The notes beneath the pieces were generated by a model that saw only the letters and a list, made by a program, of their open reading frames with translations, was not told the DNA's origin and made no database searches. Positions 8,786 to 16,409 of a stretch of 64,000 bases of DNA are shown here, piece by piece. The stretch is from Streptomyces sp. NBC_01232. GTDB lineage: Bacteria > Actinomycetota > Actinomycetes > Streptomycetales > Streptomycetaceae. The DNA is taken from positions 6,749,001-6,813,000 of the forward strand of contig NZ_CP108518.1 of the NCBI RefSeq assembly GCF_035989885.1. The letters are read 5' to 3'. A program made the position numbers and the translations under genes. Each line of letters starts with the position of its first letter. Position 1 is the first letter of the stretch.

Positions 8786-9886
8786 TCAGCCGGCGGTATC
8801 GCTCGTACCGTTCGTACCGCCGGCAGGGGGGCCGAGGACTTCGGCGAGGTCGTAGCCGACGACCTCCTCCAACTGGGCGTAGGTGCAGCTCTCGGGAGTC
8901 CGGTCGGCGCGCCAGCGGTGGAACTGCGCGGTGTGCCGGAAGCGGTCGCCCTCCATGTGGTCGTACCGCACCTCGACGACCCGCTCGGGGCGGAGCGGGA
9001 CCCAGGACAGGTCCTTCTTGCCGGTCCAGCGGCTCTGGGCGCCGGGCAGCCGGGCGCTCTCGTGGGCGGACTCCTCTGCCCAGGCGGCCCAGGGGTGGCC
9101 GGCCGGATCGGCCATCCGCAGGGGTTCCAGTTCCTCCACCAGCTCGGCGCGGCGCTTCATGGGGAAGGCGGCGCACACGCCCACGTGCTGGAGTGCGCCC
9201 TGGGCGTCGTACAGGCCGAGCAGCAGCGATCCGACAATCGGACCGCTCTTGTGGAAACGGAAACCCGCGACGACGACGTCGGCCGTACGTTGGTGTTTGA
9301 CCTTGAACATGAGGCGCGCATCGGGCCGGTAGGGGAGATCGAGCGGTTTGGCGATCACCCCGTCGAGCCCGGCGCCCTCGAATCGCTCGAACCACTCCTG
9401 CGCGAGCGCGGGATCGGTGGTCGCGGGCGCGAGATGCACGGGGGGCCGAGCAGTGGAGAGGGACCGGGCGAGGGCGGTACGGCGGTCGGCGAGCGGGGTG
9501 TCGAGCAGCGACTCGTCGCCGAGGGCGAGCAGGTCGAAGGCGACGAAGCCGGCGGGTGTGGTCTCGGCCAGCAGGGCGACACGGGACTGCGCGGGATGGA
9601 TCCGCTCGGTCAGCCGGTCGAAGTCGAGGCGCCCGCCATGAACGATCACGATCTCGCCGTCCATCACGCAACGGCTCGGCAGATTGCTCTTCAGCGACTC
9701 CACCAGTTCGGGAAAATACCTGGTCAGGGACTTGCCCGTGCGGCTGCCGAGCTCGATCTCATCGCCGTCGCGGTACACGATGGCCCGGAAGCCGTCCCAC
9801 TTGGCCTCGTACTGCATTCCGTGCGGGATCTTCGCCACGGACTTGGCGAGCATCGGCTTCACGGGCGGCATCACTGGCAGATCCAT
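8786..9886 (-). CDS. ATP-dependent DNA ligase (LigC/LigD-ligase type)
   Basis: Seals DNA nicks with ATP through a lysine adenylate. The 366-residue protein shows motif I EAKWDGFR (catalytic Lys29), motif IIIa-like GFVAFDLLAL, motif IV GLDGVIAKPLDLPYRPD and motif V MFKVKHQRTADVVV. An OB-fold domain follows (about 225-340, including WVPLRPERVVEVRYDH). Length fits a bare ligase with no nuclease or polymerase domain. ATG 9886 is chosen since homology starts with PVKPMLAKSV just after it. It diverges from the primase-polymerase gene with a 75-bp gap. Together they resemble a LigD split into two genes for end joining; Ku is not in this window. Confidence 0.92.
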   Translation of the reverse strand: MDLPVMPPVKPMLAKSVAKIPHGMQYEAKWDGFRAIVYRDGDEIELGSRTGKSLTRYFPELVESLKSNLPSRCVMDGEIVIVHGGRLDFDRLTERIHPAQSRVALLAETTPAGFVAFDLLALGDESLLDTPLADRRTALARSLSTARPPVHLAPATTDPALAQEWFERFEGAGLDGVIAKPLDLPYRPDARLMFKVKHQRTADVVVAGFRFHKSGPIVGSLLLGLYDAQGALQHVGVCAAFPMKRRAELVEELEPLRMADPAGHPWAAWAEESAHESARLPGAQSRWTGKKDLSWVPLRPERVVEVRYDHMEGDRFRHTAQFHRWRADRTPESCTYAQLEEVVGYDLAEVLGPPAGGTNGTSDTAG

Positions 9887-9961
9887 GCCACTGATTCTGC
9901 GGTGGTACGTCCGGACCCGCCCGGTATGCGCGTATGACCGGGCCCGCCTACCGTGGCGCAC

Positions 9962-10981
9962 ATGGGTGCTGCCGGTAGTGCGATCGAGCTGGATGCGGGC
10001 GGGCGGACGGTACGGCTGTCCAGCCCGGACAAGGTGTACTTCCCGGAGCGCGGCCTCACCAAGAGGGACGTGGCCGAGTACTACCTGGCGGTCGCGCCCG
10101 GCATCACGCGCGCCCTGCGCAACCGGCCCACGACCCTGGAGCGCTTCCCGGACGGGGTGGAGGGCGAGTCCTTCTTCCAGAAGCGGGCACCGAAGAACCT
10201 TCCCGACTGGATCCCCACCGCCCACATCGCCTTCCCGAGCGGCCGCACGGCCGACGAGATCTGCCCGACCGAGCCGGCCGCCGTCCTGTGGGCGGCCAAC
10301 CTGGGCTGCCTCACCTTCCACCCCTGGCCGGTGCGGCGGGAGGACACCGACCGTCCCGACGAGCTCCGGATCGACCTGGACCCGCAGCCGGGCACCGACT
10401 ACCACCACGCGGTGGCGGCCGCCCACGAACTGCGCGCCCTGCTGGAGGAACTGGGCCTGCGCGGCTGGCCCAAGACTTCGGGCGGCCGCGGGCTCCACGT
10501 CTTCGTGCCGATCGAGCCGCGCTGGACCTTCACCGAGGTCCGGCGGTGCGCCATCGCCCTCGGCCGGGAACTGGAACGCCGTATGCCGGGCAAGGTCACG
10601 ACGGCCTGGTGGAAGGAGGAGCGCGGCGAGCGGATCTTCGTCGACTACAACCAGACGGCACGCGACCGCACGATCGCCTCCGCCTACTCGGTCCGCCCAC
10701 GCCCGCACGCCCCGGTGTCGGCGCCCCTGCGCTGGGACGAGGTGGACGACGCGGAGCCCCGCGACTTCGACATCGTGACCATGCCGGCCCGCTTCGCCGA
10801 ACTGGGCGATCTGCACGCGGACATGGACGACCATGCCTTCGCCCTGGACGCCGTACTGGACCTCGCGGCCCGCGACGAACACGAGCACGGCCTGGGCGAC
10901 ATGCCTTACCCCCCGGACTACCCGAAGATGCCCGGCGAACCCAAGCGCGTCCAGCCCAGCCGGGCGAAGCACGAGGACTGA
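9962..10981 (+). CDS. LigD-type polymerase (PolDom, primase-polymerase)
   Basis: An archaeo-eukaryotic primase-fold enzyme that fills short gaps in non-homologous end joining, often preferring ribonucleotides. It shows the entry motif SPDKVYFPERGLTKRDVAEYY, the catalytic Asp pair in LRIDLDP (Asp138, Asp140), KTSGGRGLHVFVP, and the third carboxylate in IFVDYNQTARDRTIASAYSV. About 339 residues, the size of an isolated PolDom. ATG 9962 is favoured over the GTG three codons upstream. Head-to-head with the ligase gene, suggesting a shared promoter. Confidence 0.92.
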   Translation: MGAAGSAIELDAGGRTVRLSSPDKVYFPERGLTKRDVAEYYLAVAPGITRALRNRPTTLERFPDGVEGESFFQKRAPKNLPDWIPTAHIAFPSGRTADEICPTEPAAVLWAANLGCLTFHPWPVRREDTDRPDELRIDLDPQPGTDYHHAVAAAHELRALLEELGLRGWPKTSGGRGLHVFVPIEPRWTFTEVRRCAIALGRELERRMPGKVTTAWWKEERGERIFVDYNQTARDRTIASAYSVRPRPHAPVSAPLRWDEVDDAEPRDFDIVTMPARFAELGDLHADMDDHAFALDAVLDLAARDEHEHGLGDMPYPPDYPKMPGEPKRVQPSRAKHED

Positions 10982-11021
10982 CAACCGCCGCCGCCCGACC
11001 AGCCGACCGACCGACCGCGAA

Positions 11022-11040
11022 GACCCTGATCCCTAGGGTC
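11022..11040. terminator. GACCCT/AGGGTC hairpin between convergent genes
   Basis: A 6-bp perfect stem with a 7-nt loop sits between the PolDom stop and the NUDIX stop and overlaps the latter's last codons. A weak bidirectional terminator candidate. Confidence 0.4.
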
Positions 11041-11527
11041 CTGCCACGGCGCGCGCGATCAGGTCGTGGATCAGGAACTCTCCGGGCAGACGGTTCTCCT
11101 TGAGGAGGGCGAGGTCGTCGTCCGGACCGAACCAGCCGTAGGCGCAGCGCTTGGACCATTCCAGTGCGGGATGCTCCAGGTCGCCCTCGACGTCGACGAG
11201 AAAGTCGGCCTCGTGGCGGAGTCCGGCGCCGTCGTCCCCGGTCCAGCTGGTGGTGCCGAGGATTCGCCGTACGCGGCGGAGCCGCCAGCCGGTCTCTTCC
11301 TCGACCTCGCGGGCGAGAGCCTCCAAGAGGGTTTCCCCGGCCTCGACATGGCCACCGACGATGTCCCAGGTGTCCGGGAAGAGCCGGCGGCCCGGGCTGC
11401 GCTTCTGGGCGAAGGCTTCACCGGCGCCGTTGAGGATGACGGCACCGACGGTCCACACCTCGCCCGGTGCGGGAACGGGCAGTTCAACGCCTGGGTCCAC
11501 GCTGAACGCCCCGTGCTGTGTCGGCAT
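11033..11527 (-). CDS. NUDIX hydrolase
   Basis: A 164-residue NUDIX protein with a perfect box: GHVEAGETLLEALAREVEEE followed by T-G-W. Upstream it has the strand TVGAVILNGAGEAFAQKRSP and the 'FPDTWDIVGGHVE' lead-in common to ADP-ribose/deoxynucleotide-type NUDIX enzymes. ATG 11527 is chosen as the first Met near the conserved region; the frame runs further upstream without homology. It lies tail-to-tail with the PolDom gene and 41 bp downstream of the DUF3291 gene, so it may be cotranscribed with it. Substrate unknown. Confidence 0.88.
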   Translation of the reverse strand: MPTQHGAFSVDPGVELPVPAPGEVWTVGAVILNGAGEAFAQKRSPGRRLFPDTWDIVGGHVEAGETLLEALAREVEEETGWRLRRVRRILGTTSWTGDDGAGLRHEADFLVDVEGDLEHPALEWSKRCAYGWFGPDDDLALLKENRLPGEFLIHDLIARAVAGP

Positions 11528-11568
11528 GGCCGACACGGTAGCCCGGGCGGTCGGTCGGGCTTCGCTTG

Positions 11569-12129
11569 TCAGCGAACCCGGTCGCTCTGGGGTCCGACGC
11601 CTTTGATCCTGGTGGGAGTTGCGTCTGGATCGAAGGAGCGGCGGAAGGTGAAGGCCTGCGGCGCGGAGTCGTGGCCGTGGAGGTGTTCCAGCCTCGAAAC
11701 CCCCTCCTGCCAGGTGGGTATCACGCCGTCGGCGACCCACCAGAGCACGTGGAGCGGGTGTTCCGTTGTCTGCTCGAACCAGTCGTAACGCCTGTTCAGC
11801 GCCTCACGGTGCAGACCGGTGTAGATGGCGTCGAAGGCGGAGCCCAGGTCGGTCCAGAGCGAGAGGGCGGCGGCCAGGGCAGTGGTTTCCACCGTACGGC
11901 CCTTGCCGTACCAGGTCGGTACGACGAACTCTCCCCATGGACCCCAGTCCAAGTCGAAGTGTGTGCCCCGGTCGCCGTCTGCCGCTTCGGCGCGAGCGAG
12001 GTATCCGGGGTGCTGGCTGATCTTCCGGTAGATGGCCTCGCCGCTGTCGTGGAGTTCGCGCGTGAGGGGTGCGGGATCGGCGAGAGGTGACTTCAGGACG
12101 CCGAATGTGTACAGCGCAAGATGGGGCAT
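11569..12129 (-). CDS. DUF3291 domain protein
   Basis: A 186-residue protein with the DUF3291 pattern: MPHLALYTFGVLKSPL at the start, VPTWYGKG in the middle, then SLWTDLGSAFDAIYTGLHRE and VLWWVADGVIPTWQEGVSRL, and an AFTFRRSFD end. Its fold is probably a ferredoxin-like dimeric alpha-beta barrel related to antibiotic-biosynthesis monooxygenases, but no catalytic role is established. A good AGGGAGAG ribosome site precedes the ATG. The NUDIX gene follows in the same direction. Confidence 0.8.
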   Translation of the reverse strand: MPHLALYTFGVLKSPLADPAPLTRELHDSGEAIYRKISQHPGYLARAEAADGDRGTHFDLDWGPWGEFVVPTWYGKGRTVETTALAAALSLWTDLGSAFDAIYTGLHREALNRRYDWFEQTTEHPLHVLWWVADGVIPTWQEGVSRLEHLHGHDSAPQAFTFRRSFDPDATPTRIKGVGPQSDRVR

Positions 12130-12500
12130 GCGTCTCTCCCTGGCGGGGATCCCTGGTGTGGACCCGGTCCGGTGGCCAATTCGTCCCGTGGCGGGCGGCT
12201 CGGCTTGAAAGAACTCCTGTGCGACCGTGGGCGATCGCCGAGGACCAGGTGAAGGTAGCTGCCTATGCGGACCCTGTCGAAGTTGCGTTTTTCCTGTTCA
12301 AGTGGCCTCCTGCGTCCGGTCATTGGCCCACGGCCACGAGGCCGGGCAGTGAATGTGGGCACTGAATGTGGATGCGGATGTCCTTCGTCAGCGTAGATAG
12401 TCGCCGGTCATGCTCTGACCCGGCCGGACTATGTTCGTTGACAGACGACTTGCGTCAGGTCTACTGCCAACCGCAGTTCGGGGAGAGAGAAGGATCGACA
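12130..12500. other. 371-bp divergent intergenic region with a candidate promoter
   Basis: Between the DUF3291 start and the GTG of the next plus-strand gene. No credible coding frame was seen; the 89- and 98-codon frames here lack homology and ribosome sites. A TTGACA hexamer at 12438-12443, with TCTACT about 16 bp further on, is the best promoter candidate for the 12501 gene. Confidence 0.4.
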
Positions 12501-12971
12501 GTGTCCGGCGAGCACGATGAGGCAGGGTTTCGGTTCAGTTGGCGTGGCAGCCACGACGCTGGCATGCCCGTTGACGACCTGTGGTTGGCGATCAACAAGG
12601 ACCCGGACGGTACCTGGTGCCTCGACGCGTACTTCATCGGACGCACGACACTGACGGGTGGCGCACCGCGGGCCGCCGCGTTCGCCCAGTGGCTGCTGGC
12701 CTGCCCACCCGAAGGCCGGTATGAGAAGGAGTTCGTGCTGGTTGACGGCGAACCGCAGAGCGGATCGCGCCGACTCGCGGACGGTGCTCGACTCACCGTC
12801 GAAATCCTGTTGGGCCGTGAAGAAGCGGGTGGGCCCGAGTACCTCCAAGTGGTCTTGTCGGGCGAGATCCGCACCTACGGCTTTGCGGTGTGCGCACCGC
12901 TGGAATGCCAGCAGGTGCTTCGCGCTGAGCTAGAAGCCGCCGCGGCCCGACTCCTCGCCTCACGCGCCTAG
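12501..12971 (+). CDS. hypothetical protein
   Basis: A 156-residue protein with no family I can name. It is soluble and acidic, without signal peptide or membrane helix. The order of segments is FRFSWRGSHDAGMPVDDLWL, a 'DGTWCLDAYFIG' stretch, and an amphipathic C-terminal helix (VLRAELEAAAARLLASRA). The GTG at 12501 is chosen because a GGGAGAGAGAAGG ribosome site lies just upstream and the longer frame before it is Ser/Arg-rich and unlike a protein. A TTGACA element sits 58 bp upstream. No operon partner is evident. Confidence 0.6.
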   Translation: MSGEHDEAGFRFSWRGSHDAGMPVDDLWLAINKDPDGTWCLDAYFIGRTTLTGGAPRAAAFAQWLLACPPEGRYEKEFVLVDGEPQSGSRRLADGARLTVEILLGREEAGGPEYLQVVLSGEIRTYGFAVCAPLECQQVLRAELEAAAARLLASRA

Positions 12972-13082
12972 GTTCGCTGGCCAAGAAGCCGCAACAACTG
13001 TGCTCGCCGGCAAGACGCCTCGGCTGGATGACAGCGGACACCGGATGTGGGTGCGCGCGGCGTCGACAGGACATAAAACAAC

Positions 13083-13098
13083 ACGAACGATCGTGCTA
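13083..13098. promoter_or_regulatory. CGAACGATCGTGC operator candidate
   Basis: ACGAACGATCGTGC, with a central ACGATCGT palindrome at 13087-13094, lies about 70 bp before the hydrolase ATG, next to a TAATAT sequence that could be a -10. It shares the CGAACG half-site with the dyad upstream of the neighbouring TetR gene (14756-14771), suggesting one repressor controls both. Confidence 0.5.
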
Positions 13099-13163
13099 AT
13101 ATCTGCTCATCGGCTTGCCCTCGGCACCTGGCCGCCCTGAGGAGAATTCCGGAGAACCCGCGC

Positions 13164-14069
13164 ATGCATCCCATGGCTTCACTCCTGAGCACCACCCTCA
13201 ACGTCACCGCCCGGCTCGCCCCGGGACTGGCCGGGCCCCCGGCCTTCGCGCTGTTCGTCCGGCCCCTCGGGCGGGCGCGGCTGAAGCCCCGGGAGGCGGA
13301 GGTGATGGCGCGGGCCGAACGGGGGCGGATGGACGTGCGCGGCACGGCCGTGACCACGTACCGCTGGGGGGAGGGGGACAGGCCCGTTCTCATCGTCCAC
13401 GGGTGGTCCTCGCGCGCCTCACGGTTCGCCGGCTTCGTCGAGGCCCTGCGGGCCCAGGGCCGCACCGTGATCGCCTTCGACGCCCCCGGGCACGGCGAGT
13501 CCGACGGCCGCGCCTCAACGATCCTCGACTACCGCACCATCATCGGCCGACTGCACGCCGAGCACGGAGACTTCTCGGCCGTCGTGGCCCACTCCTTCGG
13601 CGTGCTCGCCACCTTCTCCATGCTGTACGACGGCATGCGGGTCGACCGTGTCGTCGGTATCGGCGGCGTGGCCGACTTCGATCACCTCGTGGAACGCTTC
13701 CGCGCCGGCCTGAACCTGCGCGAACGCGTCGGGCGCGTACTGCGCACCCACGTCGAGCGCCGCCTCTTCCCCGGTGACCCCGGCATCTGGCAGCGGCTCG
13801 ATGCCCGCCGCCGCTTCGAGGGCATGCTGGCGCCGATCCTCCTCGTCCACGACACCGAGGACGACGTGATCACCCCCGCCCAGTCCCGCGCGATCGCGGC
13901 CGCGTACGGCGCGCAGGCCCGCCTGATCGAGACCACGGGGCTCGGTCACGGCCGCATCCTCACCGACCCCGATGTCATCGCGACGGCGGTCGAGTTCACA
14001 CGCTCCGAGCGCGCGCCCGAGCCCGAGACGGAGGTCGATACTGCGCCCGCACCCGCAGGGCGCACATGA
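13164..14069 (+). CDS. alpha/beta hydrolase
   Basis: A 301-residue serine hydrolase of the alpha/beta fold. It has an oxyanion segment LIVHGWSSRASRF, FDAPGHGESDG, nucleophile elbow VAHSFGVLA (Ser in H-S-F-G), acid in HDTEDDVITP, and catalytic His in TGLGHGRIL. The first ~60 residues are hydrophobic and Pro-rich (LNVTARLAPGLAGPPAFAL), and may associate with the membrane. ATG 13164 has AGGAGAATT upstream. It is convergent with a TetR gene whose operator half-site recurs in this promoter, as in many ester- or lipid-responsive regulator/hydrolase pairs. Substrate unknown. Confidence 0.85.
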   Translation: MHPMASLLSTTLNVTARLAPGLAGPPAFALFVRPLGRARLKPREAEVMARAERGRMDVRGTAVTTYRWGEGDRPVLIVHGWSSRASRFAGFVEALRAQGRTVIAFDAPGHGESDGRASTILDYRTIIGRLHAEHGDFSAVVAHSFGVLATFSMLYDGMRVDRVVGIGGVADFDHLVERFRAGLNLRERVGRVLRTHVERRLFPGDPGIWQRLDARRRFEGMLAPILLVHDTEDDVITPAQSRAIAAAYGAQARLIETTGLGHGRILTDPDVIATAVEFTRSERAPEPETEVDTAPAPAGRT

Positions 14070-14078
14070 GGGGTGGCG

Positions 14079-14741
14079 TCAGGAAGGCGAGCTGAACGCA
14101 GGCGGTCGTTCCGGGAGTTCGTCCGGAGCGGCCGCCACCGCACGCAGTCGACGCAGGATGCCGCGTCCGGCCCGCTCGTACGCCAACGGGTCCTCGTGCA
14201 GGACGGAGTGCGAGTTGGCCAGTTCCATCAGGGCCGTCAACTCGAAGGCGAGCTGCGGCACCTCTTCCGCGTCGGAGGCGTCCCGGAATCCGCCCGCCAG
14301 CCGCGCCTCGTCCAGCAGCCGCTCGATATAGCGCGTCCAGTCGGAGCGCACCTTGGCGATCTCGTCCCGGACGGGGCCCGGTCGGGCGTCGAACTCCGCG
14401 GAGACGGCGTAGAAGAAGCATCCGCCGGGGAAGACCCGGCGCCCGGAGTAGTCGAGCCAGCGCTCGCACAGCCGCCACACCTTGGCGAGCCCGTCGGGGT
14501 CCCGGCGCACGGGCCGCACAACATCGTCCACGAACACGTCCACGGCGGCGCGGACGGTGGCGAGCTGCAGATCCTCCTTGGAGCCGAAGAGCGCGAAGAC
14601 CCCGCTCTTGCTCAGACCGAGGTCCGCCGCGATCTTCCCGAGGGAGAGGCCCTCCAGACCCTCCACGGAGGCGACGTTCACCGTCCGGTCGAGGACGGCC
14701 CGTCGCGTCTGGTTACCACGTTCCACGCGTCCGTCAGCCAT
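14079..14741 (-). CDS. TetR family repressor
   Basis: A 220-residue regulator. The TetR_N HTH lies at about residues 14-60 (TVNVASVEGLEGLSLGKIAA, then DLGLSKSGVFALFGSKEDL). The helical C-terminal ligand domain contains 'RRVFPGGCFFYAVSAEFDAR', a region seen in TetR_C proteins near fatty-acid and hydrolase genes. Start ATG 14741. Its own upstream region carries GAACG-N6-CGTTC. It is tail-to-tail with the hydrolase 10 bp away, which it probably controls through the related site at 13083. Confidence 0.9.
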   Translation of the reverse strand: MADGRVERGNQTRRAVLDRTVNVASVEGLEGLSLGKIAADLGLSKSGVFALFGSKEDLQLATVRAAVDVFVDDVVRPVRRDPDGLAKVWRLCERWLDYSGRRVFPGGCFFYAVSAEFDARPGPVRDEIAKVRSDWTRYIERLLDEARLAGGFRDASDAEEVPQLAFELTALMELANSHSVLHEDPLAYERAGRGILRRLRAVAAAPDELPERPPAFSSPS

Positions 14742-14755
14742 GGCGCCATTCTACC

Positions 14756-14771
14756 GAACGCACGGTCGTTC
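14756..14771. promoter_or_regulatory. GAACG-CACGGT-CGTTC TetR operator candidate
   Basis: Perfect 5-bp inverted repeat with a 6-bp spacer, 15 bp upstream of the TetR ATG. Its arms resemble the CGAACG half-site before the convergent hydrolase. Typical of TetR autorepression. Confidence 0.6.
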
Positions 14772-14955
14772 ACTCAGTGCCCGAGCGGCGCCGCTGTCAG
14801 TGCGGGATGCGATGCTCGACGGGCATGGACGGTGGCCGGCGGACTCCTTCGGGGCACGGTTCGCGGGCGTCGGCAGCGTGTCGACACCGGGGTCATGACA
14901 GGGTGTTGATCAGTCGTTGATCGGACGTCCATCCGCGGCGGTAAGTATCACCGGC

Positions 14956-15204
14956 ATGTCGATGAACACCACTGCCGCAACCACTGACACCGCCTGGTAC
15001 GACCTCGCCCTCTGTGCCCAGATAGGCCCCGGGTTCTTCTTCCCGGAGCCCGGATCCTCTCTGCGCGACGCGAAGCGGCTGTGCGGGGAATGCGAGGGGC
15101 GGGCGGCGTGCCTGGAGTACGCCCTGGCCAACGACGAGCGCTTCGGAGTCTGGGGCGGCCTGTCGGAGTCCGAGCGCCTCGCCCTGCGCCCCGGCCGCCG
15201 CTGA
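14956..15204 (+). CDS. WhiB family Fe-S transcriptional regulator
   Basis: A small redox-sensitive regulator that binds a [4Fe-4S] cluster and sigma factor. From the ATG at 14956 it has 82 residues with the four cluster cysteines at 20, 43, 46 and 52 (C-x22-C-x2-C-x5-C) and the family's GVWGG turn at 64-68, then a basic tail RPGRR. An upstream in-frame start at 14917 would add 13 residues with no conserved content, so it was not used. WhiB-like proteins control development, redox or antibiotic responses in actinomycetes; which one this is cannot be told. It is convergent with the WXG cassette with no gap. Confidence 0.93.
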   Translation: MSMNTTAATTDTAWYDLALCAQIGPGFFFPEPGSSLRDAKRLCGECEGRAACLEYALANDERFGVWGGLSESERLALRPGRR

Positions 15205-15786
15205 TCAGGTGCGCGTCCCCTTCCCGCTGCCACGGACCAGCCCCACTCGCCGCGCGAGGTCGAATCCCTCACCACCGCACTCCTCCCGTCGCGGTGTGTG
15301 GGGCACGACGCGCACGGGGTAATGGCCCCCGACGGGCGATACGACGCCACCGAACCGGGGGTCTCCCGCGAACCAGATCCGGTCGGGGTGATCGTCCTCC
15401 AGGATGGCGAGCGGGACGGGGAACGGGATGATCCGGAACATGGCCGTGAAGTCCTCCCGGAACGGGATGGCGACGGTTGCTGGGCTTCCGGGCGGCCGAC
15501 GTGGGTGTCGGCACGGCCACTCGCGCCAGGGATAGGACTGGAGCACGGCGGCGACGCGCCGCCGCCGGAAGTAGGCGATGACGACCCAAGGGAAAAGCGG
15601 TGCAGCAAGCATGGTCAAGAGGGCGAAGGCCAATCCCGCATGCCGGATGAGGCCGATGCACGCCAGGGCGGCCAGCGGAGGCCCTCCGAGGCTGACCACC
15701 CATCCGAGGCGGCGAAGAGCCAATCGCTTGTAGCCGACCACGGTCGGAGGATGGTCCCAGGCCGCCTTGTTGAGCGTGATGCTCAT
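15205..15786 (-). CDS. hypothetical membrane protein of WXG cassette
   Basis: A 193-residue protein with two hydrophobic segments (about 28-50 and 53-72: LGWVVSLGGPPLAALACIGL and AFALLTMLAAPLFPWVVIAY) followed by an Arg-rich stop-transfer FRRRR, then a cytoplasmic tail of about 110 residues. I do not recognise a named family. It overlaps the upstream gene by 4 bp (ATGA), so it is translationally coupled as the last member of a four-gene operon with two WXG100-like proteins. A membrane partner or immunity-like role is possible; this is inference from position only. Confidence 0.7.
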   Translation of the reverse strand: MSITLNKAAWDHPPTVVGYKRLALRRLGWVVSLGGPPLAALACIGLIRHAGLAFALLTMLAAPLFPWVVIAYFRRRRVAAVLQSYPWREWPCRHPRRPPGSPATVAIPFREDFTAMFRIIPFPVPLAILEDDHPDRIWFAGDPRFGGVVSPVGGHYPVRVVPHTPRREECGGEGFDLARRVGLVRGSGKGTRT

Positions 15787-16409
15787 CGGAGTACCTCCAG
15801 GATGCGTGAGGTCCCGGCCGCTGTCGATGCACCTGGGCCGGAGTCCGGGTCGGTGAAGCCGAAGGTGTGTGCAACCGCTTCGAGGATGTCGGTGTAGGCC
15901 TCGGCATGCTCGATGGAAGCGCTGGTCAGGTCCAGGACGAGCAAGTGGATTCCATCCGGATGCACGGTCGAAACCCTGGCCTGAAACAGATGACGTTCCA
16001 CCTCAGGGACCGAAATGATGCCGGCGACGAGACAGCACGGGAGAGTTGACGGCAGATCAATGAGCCTGCGATGGACCTTGGTCCACAGCGGGGAGTTGGC
16101 GATGGCCAAAGCGGTGCGTGCCACGGCGAGGCGCGGATTGGGCTGCCCGACCTGTCGGACTGCAATGGAGAACAGCGAGGTGGCGATGCCGGACGGCTCC
16201 TCGGGGTGAAAGCCGATCGCAGTGTGTACGACGTTGTGGGCTGCCAGTCCCTCAAGGGAGTCCATGAGTTGGGACAGCTCATGTTGGGCATCGGGACTGC
16301 CCAGGACCTCGGCGATCGCGTTCAAGGACGCTCTGTCGCCGGGATCGACGTCGTGGAATCCGGGAGGCAGGCGGTACCAGAACGATGGGATGCTGCCCTG
16401 CTGAGTCAT
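15783..16409 (-). CDS. hypothetical protein of WXG cassette
   Basis: A 208-residue soluble protein without a recognisable family. It begins SIPSFWYRLPPGFHDVD and contains an alpha-beta core (FSIAVRQVGQPNPRLAVART, CCLVAGIISVPEVERHLFQA, and HLLVLDLTSASIEHAEAY). The pattern is similar to small ESX-associated accessory/chaperone-like proteins that accompany WXG100 genes in streptomycetes, but this is only suggested by context. The ATG overlaps the end of the preceding gene by 4 bp and its own stop overlaps the next start by 4 bp. Confidence 0.7.
   Translation of the reverse strand: MTQQGSIPSFWYRLPPGFHDVDPGDRASLNAIAEVLGSPDAQHELSQLMDSLEGLAAHNVVHTAIGFHPEEPSGIATSLFSIAVRQVGQPNPRLAVARTALAIANSPLWTKVHRRLIDLPSTLPCCLVAGIISVPEVERHLFQARVSTVHPDGIHLLVLDLTSASIEHAEAYTDILEAVAHTFGFTDPDSGPGASTAAGTSRILEVLR

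Noticed and set aside
8786..10984. Single 732-codon frame suggesting a longer ligase
   Set aside because: The first half is antisense to the PolDom gene. Ligase homology begins only at the Met at 9886.
12093..12365. Two opposing ~90-codon frames upstream of the 12501 gene
   Set aside because: They lack ribosome sites and homology, and occupy a divergent promoter region.
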